DNA from: Bacillota bacterium
Lineage (GTDB): Bacteria; Bacillota; Clostridia; Acetivibrionales; Acetivibrionaceae
Direction: 5' to 3'
DNA: 44,480 nt
Assembly: GCA_023398495.1 (NCBI GenBank)
Contig: JAEWSG010000043.1
Span: forward strand, 1 to 44,480
Positions within the stretch are counted from its first letter, which is position 1; each line of letters opens with the position of its first letter. This document shows positions 1 to 7,589 of the stretch, in pieces. The position numbers were made by a program, and so were the translations under genes. The notes below the pieces were generated by a model, which saw only the letters and a list, made by a program, of their open reading frames with translations, was not told the DNA's origin and ran no database searches.

Positions 1-122
1 TTGCCTAATCCTTTCTTCAGATTCCAGTTCACACTGGACACCCTTGGCTTCGGCTGTATCCTTCCCACTGTCGGGTGGATTGGGGACTTTCACCCGTTAG
101 AACGTGTGCTCACTGGGCACAC
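1..122 (-). mobile_element. Group IIC intron, 5' end of domain I (truncated by window edge)
   Basis: Read on the minus strand, the sequence starts GTGTGCCC at 122. It continues with GGGTGAAAGTCCC, then CAAGGGTGTCC, then GGAATCTGAAG, then GGCAA at the edge. This order of landmarks is the one I know from domain I of bacterial class C group II introns such as the Oceanobacillus iheyensis intron. The upstream exon ends in a perfect terminator hairpin plus a T-run, which is the standard target of class C introns. Only about 120 nt are visible; the reverse transcriptase/maturase and the catalytic domains V-VI would lie beyond position 1. On the plus strand there is an apparent open frame over this segment ending at 147, which I regard as a shadow of the RNA. 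Confidence 0.82.
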
Positions 123-126
123 CAAT

Positions 127-163
127 AATAAAAAACAGGAGAAATAGCCTCCTGTTTTTTATT
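127..163. terminator. Bidirectional intrinsic terminator used as intron target
   Basis: A perfect 15-bp stem (127-141 with 149-163) has a 7-nt loop, a GC-rich core (CAGGAG/CTCCTG) and A/T runs on both sides. On the minus strand it would end transcription of the 54-residue ORF at 242-406. The group IIC intron begins five bases after the T-run. Confidence 0.85.
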
Positions 164-241
164 AGGATTCGATAATGTTTGCAAAATATGAAATAATATG
201 TTGTTTTTTGTTATCCCTTAACATTTTTTAAGCTACAAAAA

Positions 242-406
242 TTAATTATTTCTTTTAACCAACTTGTAAACAACATATCCGGCACAAATCAACAAAGCTA
301 TCGGCAATAATCTATACGCCAGCCAGGATAAAACATTAAACAAAATTACAAACAAAATAATCAACAATACTATTGTCACTAATTTTTTAATTAAGCTCTG
401 ATCCAT
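242..406 (-). CDS. 54-residue single-span membrane protein
   Basis: An ATG at 406 is preceded at the right distance by GAGGTGG and opens a 54-codon frame ending TAA at 242. The product begins MDQSLIKKLV, has a very hydrophobic stretch from about residue 9 to 45 broken by a Trp/Tyr/Arg segment, and ends in the basic tail KLVKRNN. It would be a one- or two-span integral membrane protein. The terminator at 127-163 follows about 80 bp downstream, so it is probably its own short transcription unit. I do not recognise a family and assign no function. The strong ribosome binding site and the downstream terminator are the reasons for calling it real. Confidence 0.6.
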   Translation of the reverse strand: MDQSLIKKLVTIVLLIILFVILFNVLSWLAYRLLPIALLICAGYVVYKLVKRNN

Positions 407-526
407 TAACAACCACCTCATTTACTATTTTAATATACTATACTTCAAAATTCAATTAAAGTCTGATAATAATTAATATTTTTTATTATATTATAAATTA
501 TATTCAAAGTAACAATAAAAACTCCG

Positions 527-611
527 GGGCATCGAGCCCCTACGTTTTAACCTCTTTCACTTCGTTCGAAAGAGGTTAAGTCAAATACCCCAATATTTTT
601 ATATTGGGGTA
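527..611. other. Cluster of three hairpins between pilM and the small ORF
   Basis: Three inverted repeats lie in tandem: GGGGC/GCCCC near 525-539, an 11-bp perfect stem 548-558/568-578, and an 11-bp perfect stem 586-596/601-611 with a TTTT loop. The last is the one nearest the pilM stop at 649 and could terminate pilM, but it lacks a long T-run. The 407-526 interval is AT-rich with no gene that I can see. Confidence 0.5.
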
Positions 612-648
612 CAAAATAATATATTCCTATATTCTAATAAGCTTTAAA

Positions 649-1755
649 TTACAGTGAAATTCCAACTGAATTAATCAGATAATTCAACTTCTCTTTATCG
701 AGGGTTTTCTTAAGTTCAACCCCTTTTAAGTTAAGAAGTCCAACAGGGTACACCGGAACATTGAAGAGTTGGAATAAATATTGGCTAAGGCCATTAAGTT
801 GAGAACCTCCGCCTATAATAAATATCTTCGATATCGGAGTACCATAACACCTGTCTATATAAAACTCAAAGCATTTTACTATTTGCTTTGCAAGCCTTTC
901 AATAAACGCGCTGATCTTTCCATAAGCAACCACGTGGTCTCTCTTAGAAAGATTGTTTGGAACAACCATACCATATTGCTTTTTAATCTTTTCAGCTTCA
1001 AGCGGGGTTATTCCCAATTCCCTAGATATATGTTCGTCCATGTTTGAGCTTCCTGACAGGATAACTTTATTAAATTCAAGAACCCTGTCCTTCAGAAAAT
1101 TAACAATTGTAGTCTCTGAACCAAAGTCAAGAACTGCATAGGTATCACTTTCAACTTTTTTGTATTTTCTCTTTGCGTAAAAGTTCTCCATATCTTTAGT
1201 GTATATTTCTCTGTTAAAAAATTTGGCAGTACTGTTTGCAGGAATGTCTACGGCAAGAGGTTTTAAATCCAGACCTTGCAATACATCAACATAACTTTGC
1301 AGGATATTTCTCGGAACCGCAGTTACGAAAACCTTGTATTTCTCTGTCTCCCGCTCTTTTATTGTTTGAAGGATCTTATAGTCAACCCTATAATTATCTA
1401 TGTCAACAGGAAGAAACTGCGGCATTGAGTTTTTTATGGTGAAATCCTCATTCTCACCTGTCACCTTGTCTATAAGATAAATACGGGTAATAATGTTTGT
1501 ACCAGACATAATAATCTTGGCATTCTTAGCTTTCATATTCTGCTCTTTGACAAGAGCTTTTATTGAAGTAAGAACCTGATCAACATCATATATAGCACCA
1601 TTTTTTATACTATTATGAGGTGTCGGCACAATACCATAATTCTCAATAAAAATAGAGTTATTCTTCTTAACTGAAACTTCCACAACTTTAATATTCCTAT
1701 AGCCGACATCAATACAAACCATAGAAGTCTTACTGCTAAACAAATCAAACAGCAT
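649..1755 (-). CDS. PilM-like actin-fold type IV pilus assembly protein
   Basis: PilM-type proteins are cytoplasmic actin/FtsA-fold ATPases that link the type IV pilus inner-membrane complex (PilN/PilO) to the motor. Here the N-terminus has the nucleotide-binding phosphate-1 motif (VCIDVGYRNIKVVEV). A second phosphate motif follows in the middle (YAVLDFGSETTIVNF), and the adenosine-type glycine motif IIGGGSQL lies near the C-terminus. The 368-residue length is normal for the family. I chose ATG 1755, since GAGGGGG sits 8 bases upstream; the frame is open to an upstream in-frame codon at 1779 without a ribosome binding site. No pilN, pilO or pilus ATPase gene is in the window, so it is an orphan here. 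A long structured leader precedes it. Confidence 0.82.
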   Translation of the reverse strand: MLFDLFSSKTSMVCIDVGYRNIKVVEVSVKKNNSIFIENYGIVPTPHNSIKNGAIYDVDQVLTSIKALVKEQNMKAKNAKIIMSGTNIITRIYLIDKVTGENEDFTIKNSMPQFLPVDIDNYRVDYKILQTIKERETEKYKVFVTAVPRNILQSYVDVLQGLDLKPLAVDIPANSTAKFFNREIYTKDMENFYAKRKYKKVESDTYAVLDFGSETTIVNFLKDRVLEFNKVILSGSSNMDEHISRELGITPLEAEKIKKQYGMVVPNNLSKRDHVVAYGKISAFIERLAKQIVKCFEFYIDRCYGTPISKIFIIGGGSQLNGLSQYLFQLFNVPVYPVGLLNLKGVELKKTLDKEKLNYLINSVGISL

Positions 1756-1827
1756 CAAATAATCCCCCTCAAACCCCATGTCTTTTTAACATTGTACTCA
1801 CAAATAAATAAAAAATCCGTTCATACA

Positions 1828-1867
1828 CAACACTTACGGGCGGTTGATACCGTAGACTTCAGTATTG
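1828..1867 (-). promoter_or_regulatory. Structured element in the pilM leader
   Basis: On the minus strand a 7-bp outer helix (1861-1867 with 1828-1834) encloses an asymmetric internal loop and a 5-bp inner helix (1850-1854 with 1835-1839) with a 10-nt loop. The element is the only GC-rich patch in an otherwise AT-only leader of roughly 175 nt. I cannot match it to a known riboswitch. Confidence 0.4.
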
Positions 1868-1939
1868 TATATTTCACTCTAAAATAATCTTTATATAATA
1901 TAGATATGCATGTTATTCTATATTTAATTTATAAATTAT

Positions 1940-1969
1940 ATTATAGCACACAAACTATACATTTTCCAA
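1940..1969 (-). promoter_or_regulatory. Sigma-A-type promoter of pilM
   Basis: On the minus strand TTGGAA (1964-1969) and TATAAT (1940-1945) are separated by exactly 18 bp. Transcription would start near 1933, giving the long leader in front of the pilM-like gene. Confidence 0.6.
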
Positions 1970-2021
1970 CATATAAATTTTATGGCTTGAAAATTTGTTT
2001 TTTGCATGTTATGTAAATTTC

Positions 2022-3179
2022 TTACACATCATATTTCATATTATCTGATATTTCGCCTAAAGCACTTAGCAGTATATCCATCTCTTCGTGAGTATTAAAA
2101 CAACCCACACTAATTCTTACAATTCCACCTTTAATTGTGCCTAGAGTCTGATGGGCAAGGGGAGCACAATGTAATCCCGCTCTTGTTGCAATCCCATAAG
2201 CTTTATCAAGTACATAACTCACTTCAGTGGAATCAATTTCCTTAAAATTGAAGGCAATGATACCAGAATTATTTTTCATTTCTTTTTTACTATATATTAT
2301 AACTCCTTTTATATTAGAAAGTCCATCATATATTTTATTTATCAGCAAATTTTTATAGTTTTTTATATTCAAAAGTCCGAAAGAATTTATAAATTCTATC
2401 CCGCTGCTTAAACCAACTATTCCCGGTGTATTTAATGTGCCGCTTTCTAAAGCATCCGGCAATATTTCCGGTTGGAACATATTTTCGGAACTGCTGCCGG
2501 TCCCTCCCTGTACAATTGAGTTTACTTCAATTCCGACACCAACATAAAGCCCACCTGTTCCCTGAGGTCCAAGAAGTGCTTTGTGTCCTGGAAAAGCCAT
2601 CAGGTCTATATTCATATATTCTACATCTACTTCAATAGTTCCTGCACCTTGAGAGGCATCAACCAAATAAACTATTCCCTTTTCTTTAGCTATCCCACCA
2701 ATATCTTTTATTGGCATAATTATACCATTTACATTTGAAGACAAAGTACATATGATCATTTTTGTATTGCACTTAATACTATTTTTTATATCCTCGGCAT
2801 CTATTTCACCAAACTCATTACCCTTTACTACTGTAAGTTCAATTCCCAAATCTCTCTCAAGGGTTCTTAAAGGCCTTATTACAGAATTATGCTCCATGCT
2901 GGTTGTTATTGCATGATCGCCTTTCTTCAAAACTCCTTTAATGGCAATATTTAATGATTCCGTTGCATTTTTTGTAAACACAAGTCTCATAGGGTCCTTT
3001 ATATTAAAAAAGTCCGCTATTATCTCCCTTGCCTCCATAATTGCCCTTCCTGATTTCAAGGACATATCATGTCCCCCGCGCCCAGGATTTGCACAGTACT
3101 CTTTCATACACTTATATATTTCGTCATAAACTCTATCGGGCTTGGGATAGGAAGTCGCAGCATTGTCAAGATATATCAT
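2022..3179 (-). CDS. Cysteine desulfurase-like aminotransferase class V protein
   Basis: This is a pyridoxal-phosphate enzyme of the NifS/SufS class; such enzymes take sulfur (or selenium) from cysteine and pass it on as a persulfide. Visible are the N-terminal LDNAATSYPKP, the cofactor lysine in FPGHKALLGP (Lys200) and the mobile-loop cysteine in RAGLHCAPLAH (Cys338) that carries the persulfide. The length of 385 residues is typical of the shorter 'cysteine desulfurase family' clade. It starts at ATG 3179 behind AAAGGGG and follows hydF by 62 bp, so it should be the last gene of the hydrogenase maturation operon. With the DUF3343-like domain on HydE in the same operon, a role in sulfur or selenium supply for H-cluster building is plausible, but that is inference. 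Confidence 0.85.
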   Translation of the reverse strand: MIYLDNAATSYPKPDRVYDEIYKCMKEYCANPGRGGHDMSLKSGRAIMEAREIIADFFNIKDPMRLVFTKNATESLNIAIKGVLKKGDHAITTSMEHNSVIRPLRTLERDLGIELTVVKGNEFGEIDAEDIKNSIKCNTKMIICTLSSNVNGIIMPIKDIGGIAKEKGIVYLVDASQGAGTIEVDVEYMNIDLMAFPGHKALLGPQGTGGLYVGVGIEVNSIVQGGTGSSSENMFQPEILPDALESGTLNTPGIVGLSSGIEFINSFGLLNIKNYKNLLINKIYDGLSNIKGVIIYSKKEMKNNSGIIAFNFKEIDSTEVSYVLDKAYGIATRAGLHCAPLAHQTLGTIKGGIVRISVGCFNTHEEMDILLSALGEISDNMKYDV

Positions 3180-3241
3180 AAAATTTCCCCTTTGCTAAAG
3201 GCACTATTAAAATTTGCTTTTCTTCTGATAAGTTTGCCAAC

Positions 3242-4462
3242 TCAGAAAAAATGAATATATGCAGATGGAAAAGGTTTAAGTGCTCGTTTCAATATTCCCT
3301 GTGTATATGCTATCAACATACCGTAATTTGTAATGGCAACATCTCTTTCATGTGAATAATTTATTCTGTATTGCATTTCCGATCTATTGAGCATGCATCC
3401 TCCGCAGTGAACTATAAGATCAAACTTATCTATATCCTTTGGAAAATATGTACCAGAAGCCCATTCGAATTCAATTTCCGTTCCGGACATCTGCCTTAGC
3501 CAACGTGGTATTTTGACCTTTCCTATATCATCTTCCTGACGGTGATGAGTACAACCCTCCACAATCAGCACCCTGCTGCCGGCTTTCAATTCCTCAATTT
3601 TTTTAAGACCTTTTACCATTTGAACTAGTTCACCTTTATACCTTGCAAACAATATGGAAAAAGATGTCAACCCTATATCTTCAGGAGTATCTTCAGAAAC
3701 CCTTGAGAATACCTGTGAGTCAGTTATAACAAGAGATGGTTTTTTTGCGAGGCTTCGAAGAGTTTCTTTAAGTTCAAACTCTTTTGTTACTACAACTATT
3801 GCATCGTTGTCAAGAATATCCCTTATAGTCTGCTGCTGTGGTAAAATCAGTCGTCCTTTAGGAGCTCCGCTGTCAATAGGTGTTACCAGTACAACTACAT
3901 CCCCCGGATTTATGAGATCCCCCACTATTGACATATTTGCCTCATCAAACTTTGCATGCTTGGCAATCATTTGCTTTAATTCTTCAATTCCGGTTCTGTT
4001 CTGTGCACTTATCTCACAGACAGGCACACCTAACTTCTTTTTATATTCATTGATTCCCGAGGTTTCTGTCTTGATCATATCGCTTTTATTCAATACTGCG
4101 ATAACCGCTATTTCCCTGCTTTTGATCTGCTGTAAAAAGTCTATGTCGGATTCAGTTATGCCCTCTTTAGCATCAAATACAAAAATAGCAAAATTAGTCT
4201 TTCTTAAAACATCATATGTTTTTTCCATCCGTAAGTTTCCTAAATCTCCAAAGTCGTCAATTCCGGCAGTATCTATTATAACTACAGGACCTAATGGTAA
4301 GAGTTCCATAGTTTTATAAACCGGATCTGTCGTAGTACCCGGAACATTTGATACAACCGCTATATCTTGACCTGTAAGAGCATTGATCAGCGTTGACTTA
4401 CCTGCATTACGCCTTCCAAAAATGGCTATATGTAGCCTATTGGCAACAGGAGTATTATTCAT
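3242..4462 (-). CDS. hydF: [FeFe]-hydrogenase H-cluster maturation GTPase HydF
   Basis: HydF is the scaffold GTPase on which the 2Fe subcluster is completed before transfer to the hydrogenase. The N-terminal GTPase domain shows the Walker A motif GRRNAGKST (residues 16-24), the switch region DTAGIDDFGDLG and the specificity motif NKSD. The C-terminal iron-sulfur domain shows C-T-H (VEGCTHHRQ) followed about 50 residues later by HCGGCMLNR, the usual CxH...HCxxC cluster ligands. The length of about 406 residues is normal. I prefer ATG 4462, because AAGGTGG lies 8 bases before it, over the GTG at 4474. It lies directly after hydE. Confidence 0.95.
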   Translation of the reverse strand: MNNTPVANRLHIAIFGRRNAGKSTLINALTGQDIAVVSNVPGTTTDPVYKTMELLPLGPVVIIDTAGIDDFGDLGNLRMEKTYDVLRKTNFAIFVFDAKEGITESDIDFLQQIKSREIAVIAVLNKSDMIKTETSGINEYKKKLGVPVCEISAQNRTGIEELKQMIAKHAKFDEANMSIVGDLINPGDVVVLVTPIDSGAPKGRLILPQQQTIRDILDNDAIVVVTKEFELKETLRSLAKKPSLVITDSQVFSRVSEDTPEDIGLTSFSILFARYKGELVQMVKGLKKIEELKAGSRVLIVEGCTHHRQEDDIGKVKIPRWLRQMSGTEIEFEWASGTYFPKDIDKFDLIVHCGGCMLNRSEMQYRINYSHERDVAITNYGMLIAYTQGILKRALKPFPSAYIHFF

Positions 4463-4522
4463 TTCAATTACCACCTTCCAATTTTTATAGTTTAAAGCCT
4501 TATACGCTCAGGCTTGTACCTG

Positions 4523-5842
4523 CTAATACACTTCATGAAGTTCAATATTTGAGGGAAGCTTCAGGTATGAAGGAAGCTTCCTGTTAGCAGCCTTTTCAAT
4601 TGCATAGACAGCAGACCTCAGATCAACCATGTTCTTATTGTCATATATGTTATAGCTGTTTCTGTAATGTACTGGTGTATTTATAAGCATTATAGTATTT
4701 GCTCCCGCATTCAACGCCCATACCTGTGCATCCTTGCTAAGTGATGCTAAGGCTGTTGTTGACGGAATGTACACCTTTTTACAAACTATCCTCGTAACAG
4801 CTACTGTCCTTAGAGTAAGTGCAATATCCCCATGAGGACGATTTTCAAAAGGTGATCCTTTAGCAGGAATAAAGGGACCTATTCCGATCATGTTTATACC
4901 CATTTGTCTGAAGTAAACAATATCCTCTGCAATGTCCTCAATCTTCTGACCCGGAAGTCCGATGATATTACCGGATCCGTTTATGTACCCAAGTTCTTTG
5001 AGCCATTTTGAGCACTGAAGCCTTACCTCATATTCATCATCTGGATGTATCTCATTAAAAATCTCTCTGTTTGTAGTTTCAATTTTCAGCAGAAAGTTGT
5101 CGGCACCAGCATTTTTAAACGCAGCATACTCTTCAAAAGTCTTTTCACCAACGCTTAATGTTATTCTCATACCAGTCGCTGCCTTGATTCTTTTTATAAT
5201 ATTTACGATTTTATCAGTGCTCCAGAATGGGTCTTCTCCAGACTGAAGTATTACAGTCCTCAAGCCTATACTATGTAAGTATCCGACTACATCCATAACC
5301 TCGTCTTCAGTCATCCTGTATCTTTTTACTTCAGTGTTTTTCCCTCCAATACCGCAATATTTGCAGTTTTTTCTGCAATAATTCGAAAATTCTATAGCAC
5401 CTCTGATATCCACAACATCTCCCACCGTCTCTTTTCTGATTCTATCTGCAGCAGCAAATATTGCATCAATCTCCCTCTTTTTGTCGGTAGACAAAAGATA
5501 AATGATATCTTCTTTTTGGAGTTCGTCCCCATTTTCAATTCTTTTAAGTATTTCCAAAAACTGCTCTGAAACAACCAAACCAAGTTTTCTATCTATAAGA
5601 CCCTGGAGCTTTAACTTATGATCTTCAAGTATTTTGGCTGTACGAATACCGGCCAAATTTATGATATTTTTTGACGCCTCCAAATTAGTATAGTCAATTT
5701 TAATTGCAATTGCACAAACTGTTCCCCACTCCGGTGGTGCTGGAACCATATCTGTATTTATATTGTTATTGTTTAGTAATTTATTAATTATAAGCATTTC
5801 TGACGAGTTTTGTGCCATAATTAAATATGCTTTCATATCCAA
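4523..5842 (-). CDS. hydE: HydE radical SAM maturase with N-terminal DUF3343-like domain
   Basis: HydE is a radical S-adenosylmethionine enzyme of H-cluster assembly. The cluster motif is CRKNCKYC (Cys156, Cys160, Cys163), followed by typical HydE sequence such as RTVILQSGEDP and GLPGQ. Normal HydE proteins are about 350 residues long; this one has 439. The extra ~80 residues at the N-terminus (AYLIMAQNSSEM... with MVPAPPEWGTVC) look like the DUF3343 putative Se/S carrier family, including its conserved cysteine (Cys43). The first codon is probably TTG 5842, which has AGGAAG at the best distance; ATG 5836 is the alternative. The gene sits between hydG and hydF. The fusion to a sulfur/selenium-carrier-like domain is unusual. 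Confidence 0.92.
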   Translation of the reverse strand: MDMKAYLIMAQNSSEMLIINKLLNNNNINTDMVPAPPEWGTVCAIAIKIDYTNLEASKNIINLAGIRTAKILEDHKLKLQGLIDRKLGLVVSEQFLEILKRIENGDELQKEDIIYLLSTDKKREIDAIFAAADRIRKETVGDVVDIRGAIEFSNYCRKNCKYCGIGGKNTEVKRYRMTEDEVMDVVGYLHSIGLRTVILQSGEDPFWSTDKIVNIIKRIKAATGMRITLSVGEKTFEEYAAFKNAGADNFLLKIETTNREIFNEIHPDDEYEVRLQCSKWLKELGYINGSGNIIGLPGQKIEDIAEDIVYFRQMGINMIGIGPFIPAKGSPFENRPHGDIALTLRTVAVTRIVCKKVYIPSTTALASLSKDAQVWALNAGANTIMLINTPVHYRNSYNIYDNKNMVDLRSAVYAIEKAANRKLPSYLKLPSNIELHEVY

Positions 5843-5929
5843 AATAACACTTCCTTTCAGCCGGTATTTTGTATATTCCCTAATTCCTCAAATGGTTTAA
5901 TGGAAATACTATTCCATTTACTTCTTTTA

Positions 5930-7297
5930 TTAAAAATACAAATCTCTTTTGCCCATTTCTATCTCTTTTAATTTCTTAACAGTTTCCGACTTCATATGCT
6001 CATCATCTATTTCATTTAAAGCTCTTAGAATTATTGATTCGCCCTTTTTACGAAGCACTTCATTTCCATAATCTATCAGATTCTCCTTAAAAGTAAGAAT
6101 TGCATTAGGCTGGCAAAATTCGTGTATTTCTCCTTCCTTTGCATATTCCATAAAGTGTTCTCCTGTACGGCACCTTCTGTAGCAGGCAGTACAGAAGCTT
6201 GGAATATAACCTTTGTCACATATGGTCTCAAGCATTTTAGGCAAACTCCTGTTATCACTGATCTCAAACTGATCTGCTTTGTCATCATCCTCTGCATACC
6301 CACCCGGGTTTGTCTTTGAGCCCGCACTGATTTGTGAAATACCCAAACTTAAAAGTTCATCCCTGAACTCTGCCTTTTCCCTGGTTGAAAGTATCATACC
6401 TGTATATGGAACAGAGAGCCTGTATATCGCAACAATCTTTTTAAACTCCTCGTCATTTACCATGTACGGTATTTGTTCAAGCCCCCAGCCTAGTGCAGGA
6501 CGTAACCTTGGAACTGAAATGGTATGAGGTCCTACTCCAAAACGTTCTTCAAAGTGCCCACAGTGCATTAAGAGGCCTAAAACCTCAAATTTATAGTCAT
6601 AAAGTCCAAGAAGTGCTCCCACTCCAACATCATCAATTCCAGCTTCAAACGCCCTGTTAATAGCAGTTATTCTCCAGTCATAATCGGCTTTTAATCCTAC
6701 CGGATGCATCTTCTTATAAGTCTCACGATGATATGTCTCCTGAAAAATAACATAAGTACCTATTCCCGCTTCCTTAAGTTCCCTATAATCTTCAACTGTC
6801 ATTGGTGCTGCTTCTATATTTATTCTCCTTATATCGGTTGACTTGTATATAGCATCCATTGCTCTGGTAAAGTGCCCTACATCTGTCTTTTTTGGATGCT
6901 CACCGCATATAAGAAGAAGTCTCTTATGTCCCTGGCTTTCTATGGCTTTAGCTTCATTTACAATATCCTCAAGTCCAAGTGTTTTTCTATGTAGTTCCTT
7001 ATTATCTTTTCTGAAGCCACAATAAAGGCAGTTATTAACGCATTCATTGCCAGTATACAAAGGTGCAAACAGCACAACCCTTTTACCATATATTTTGTTT
7101 TTTATATATTTTGCTGCAGCATATATTTCCTCAAGAAGTTCCTTGTCTTCTACAAATAACAACTTCCCGGTTTCTTCAAGCGTAAGCCCTTTGCATTCTC
7201 TGGATTTGCTTATAATTTCACTGACCTCTGTTTTGTCAGGATTTACTGACTTATTTAAAATCGAAAATATTTTATCTTCGTTAATAAAACCACTCAT
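5930..7297 (-). CDS. hydG: HydG tyrosine lyase, [FeFe]-hydrogenase maturase
   Basis: HydG is a radical SAM enzyme that splits tyrosine and makes the CO and cyanide ligands (as an Fe-cysteine synthon) for the H-cluster. The N-terminal cluster motif is CVNNCLYC (Cys86, Cys90, Cys93). The C-terminal auxiliary cluster motif CX2CX22C is complete (Cys369, Cys372, Cys395), which separates it from the related ThiH thiazole synthase. The 455-residue length is close to other HydG proteins. ATG 7297 follows AGGGGGAT. It is the first of four genes read toward lower coordinates (hydG, hydE, hydF, csd-like). An apparent transcription attenuator lies immediately upstream. Confidence 0.96.
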   Translation of the reverse strand: MSGFINEDKIFSILNKSVNPDKTEVSEIISKSRECKGLTLEETGKLLFVEDKELLEEIYAAAKYIKNKIYGKRVVLFAPLYTGNECVNNCLYCGFRKDNKELHRKTLGLEDIVNEAKAIESQGHKRLLLICGEHPKKTDVGHFTRAMDAIYKSTDIRRINIEAAPMTVEDYRELKEAGIGTYVIFQETYHRETYKKMHPVGLKADYDWRITAINRAFEAGIDDVGVGALLGLYDYKFEVLGLLMHCGHFEERFGVGPHTISVPRLRPALGWGLEQIPYMVNDEEFKKIVAIYRLSVPYTGMILSTREKAEFRDELLSLGISQISAGSKTNPGGYAEDDDKADQFEISDNRSLPKMLETICDKGYIPSFCTACYRRCRTGEHFMEYAKEGEIHEFCQPNAILTFKENLIDYGNEVLRKKGESIILRALNEIDDEHMKSETVKKLKEIEMGKRDLYF

Positions 7298-7330
7298 TGT
7301 TTATCCCCCTGTTTATATATTGTGATCCAA

Positions 7331-7368
7331 GCAAAAAACTCTTCAAGACCAAAAAGTCAAGAAGAGTT
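7331..7368 (-). terminator. Attenuator-type terminator in front of hydG
   Basis: On the minus strand an 8-bp helix (7361-7368 with 7337-7344) is extended by 3 bp after a 2x2 mismatch, and is followed by six T residues (7333-7338). It ends about 35 nt before the hydG start codon, downstream of the regulator gene, so it would stop read-through into hydG rather than end an operon. The 5' arm is complementary to an upstream strand at 7521-7531. Confidence 0.7.
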
Positions 7369-7386
7369 CACAAATAAACAATACAT
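7357..7386 (-). CDS. Candidate nine-residue leader peptide (MYCLFVNSS)
   Basis: Behind the very strong ribosome binding sequence GAAGGGGG, an ATG at 7386 opens nine codons ending TGA at 7357. A second ATG two codons upstream is too close to the binding site. The last three codons and the stop form the 5' arm of the terminator at 7331-7368, so a ribosome completing this peptide would mask the arm. The product has one Tyr and one Cys codon. This is a prediction from layout only; it could be chance. Confidence 0.4.
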   Translation of the reverse strand: MYCLFVNSS

Positions 7387-7589
7387 ATCCATTCCCCCTT
7401 CGATAAGACATAATCCATTTCGTCAGGCATTCATACGAAAATACGAAAATGCTGCTTAAAACTATATTGCAACGTATCTTGTGCAATAGTGCAGAATTTT
7501 TCGCACCTTCAGCCGAATTCACTCTCCTTGATATCGGGCAGACACCCCATACCTCAGATACTCATTATTAAATTATTAATACCACCTGA

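Larger units (their letters stand above)
7298..7589 (-). promoter_or_regulatory. Structured leader between the hyd regulator and hydG
   Basis: This 292-base interval has no full-length gene. In transcript order it holds a GC-rich block (about 7500-7555) with a possible CCGA/TCGG helix, a GTGC/GCAC hairpin (near 7485-7507) and a TTGCA/TGCAA hairpin (about 7460-7487). Then come the ribosome binding site with the mini-ORF (7357-7386) and the terminator (7331-7368). The strand at 7521-7531 (minus-strand TCAAGGAGAGT) can pair over 11 bases, with one G-U, with the terminator's 5' arm 7357-7367, which would be an antiterminator. I could not match it to a known riboswitch or T-box consensus. Confidence 0.6.

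Noticed and set aside
1..147. Plus-strand open frame of 48 codons ending TAG at 147
   Set aside because: It is the antisense of group II intron domain I and its end lies in the terminator hairpin; no start or ribosome binding site is visible.
3654..4319. 221-codon plus-strand frame opposite hydF
   Set aside because: It is an antisense shadow: Ser/Leu-rich, no ribosome binding site, lying wholly within a clear hydF gene.
7420..7452. Short direct repeat ATACGAAA x2 as a CRISPR or iteron array
   Set aside because: Only two copies with no spacer structure; it is part of a hairpin in the hydG leader.
7480..7560. Resemblance of the hydG leader to glycine, lysine or TPP riboswitches (GGAGAG, GGTGCGAA, GGGGTG)
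   Set aside because: Only short isolated words match; the remaining conserved blocks of each aptamer are missing.
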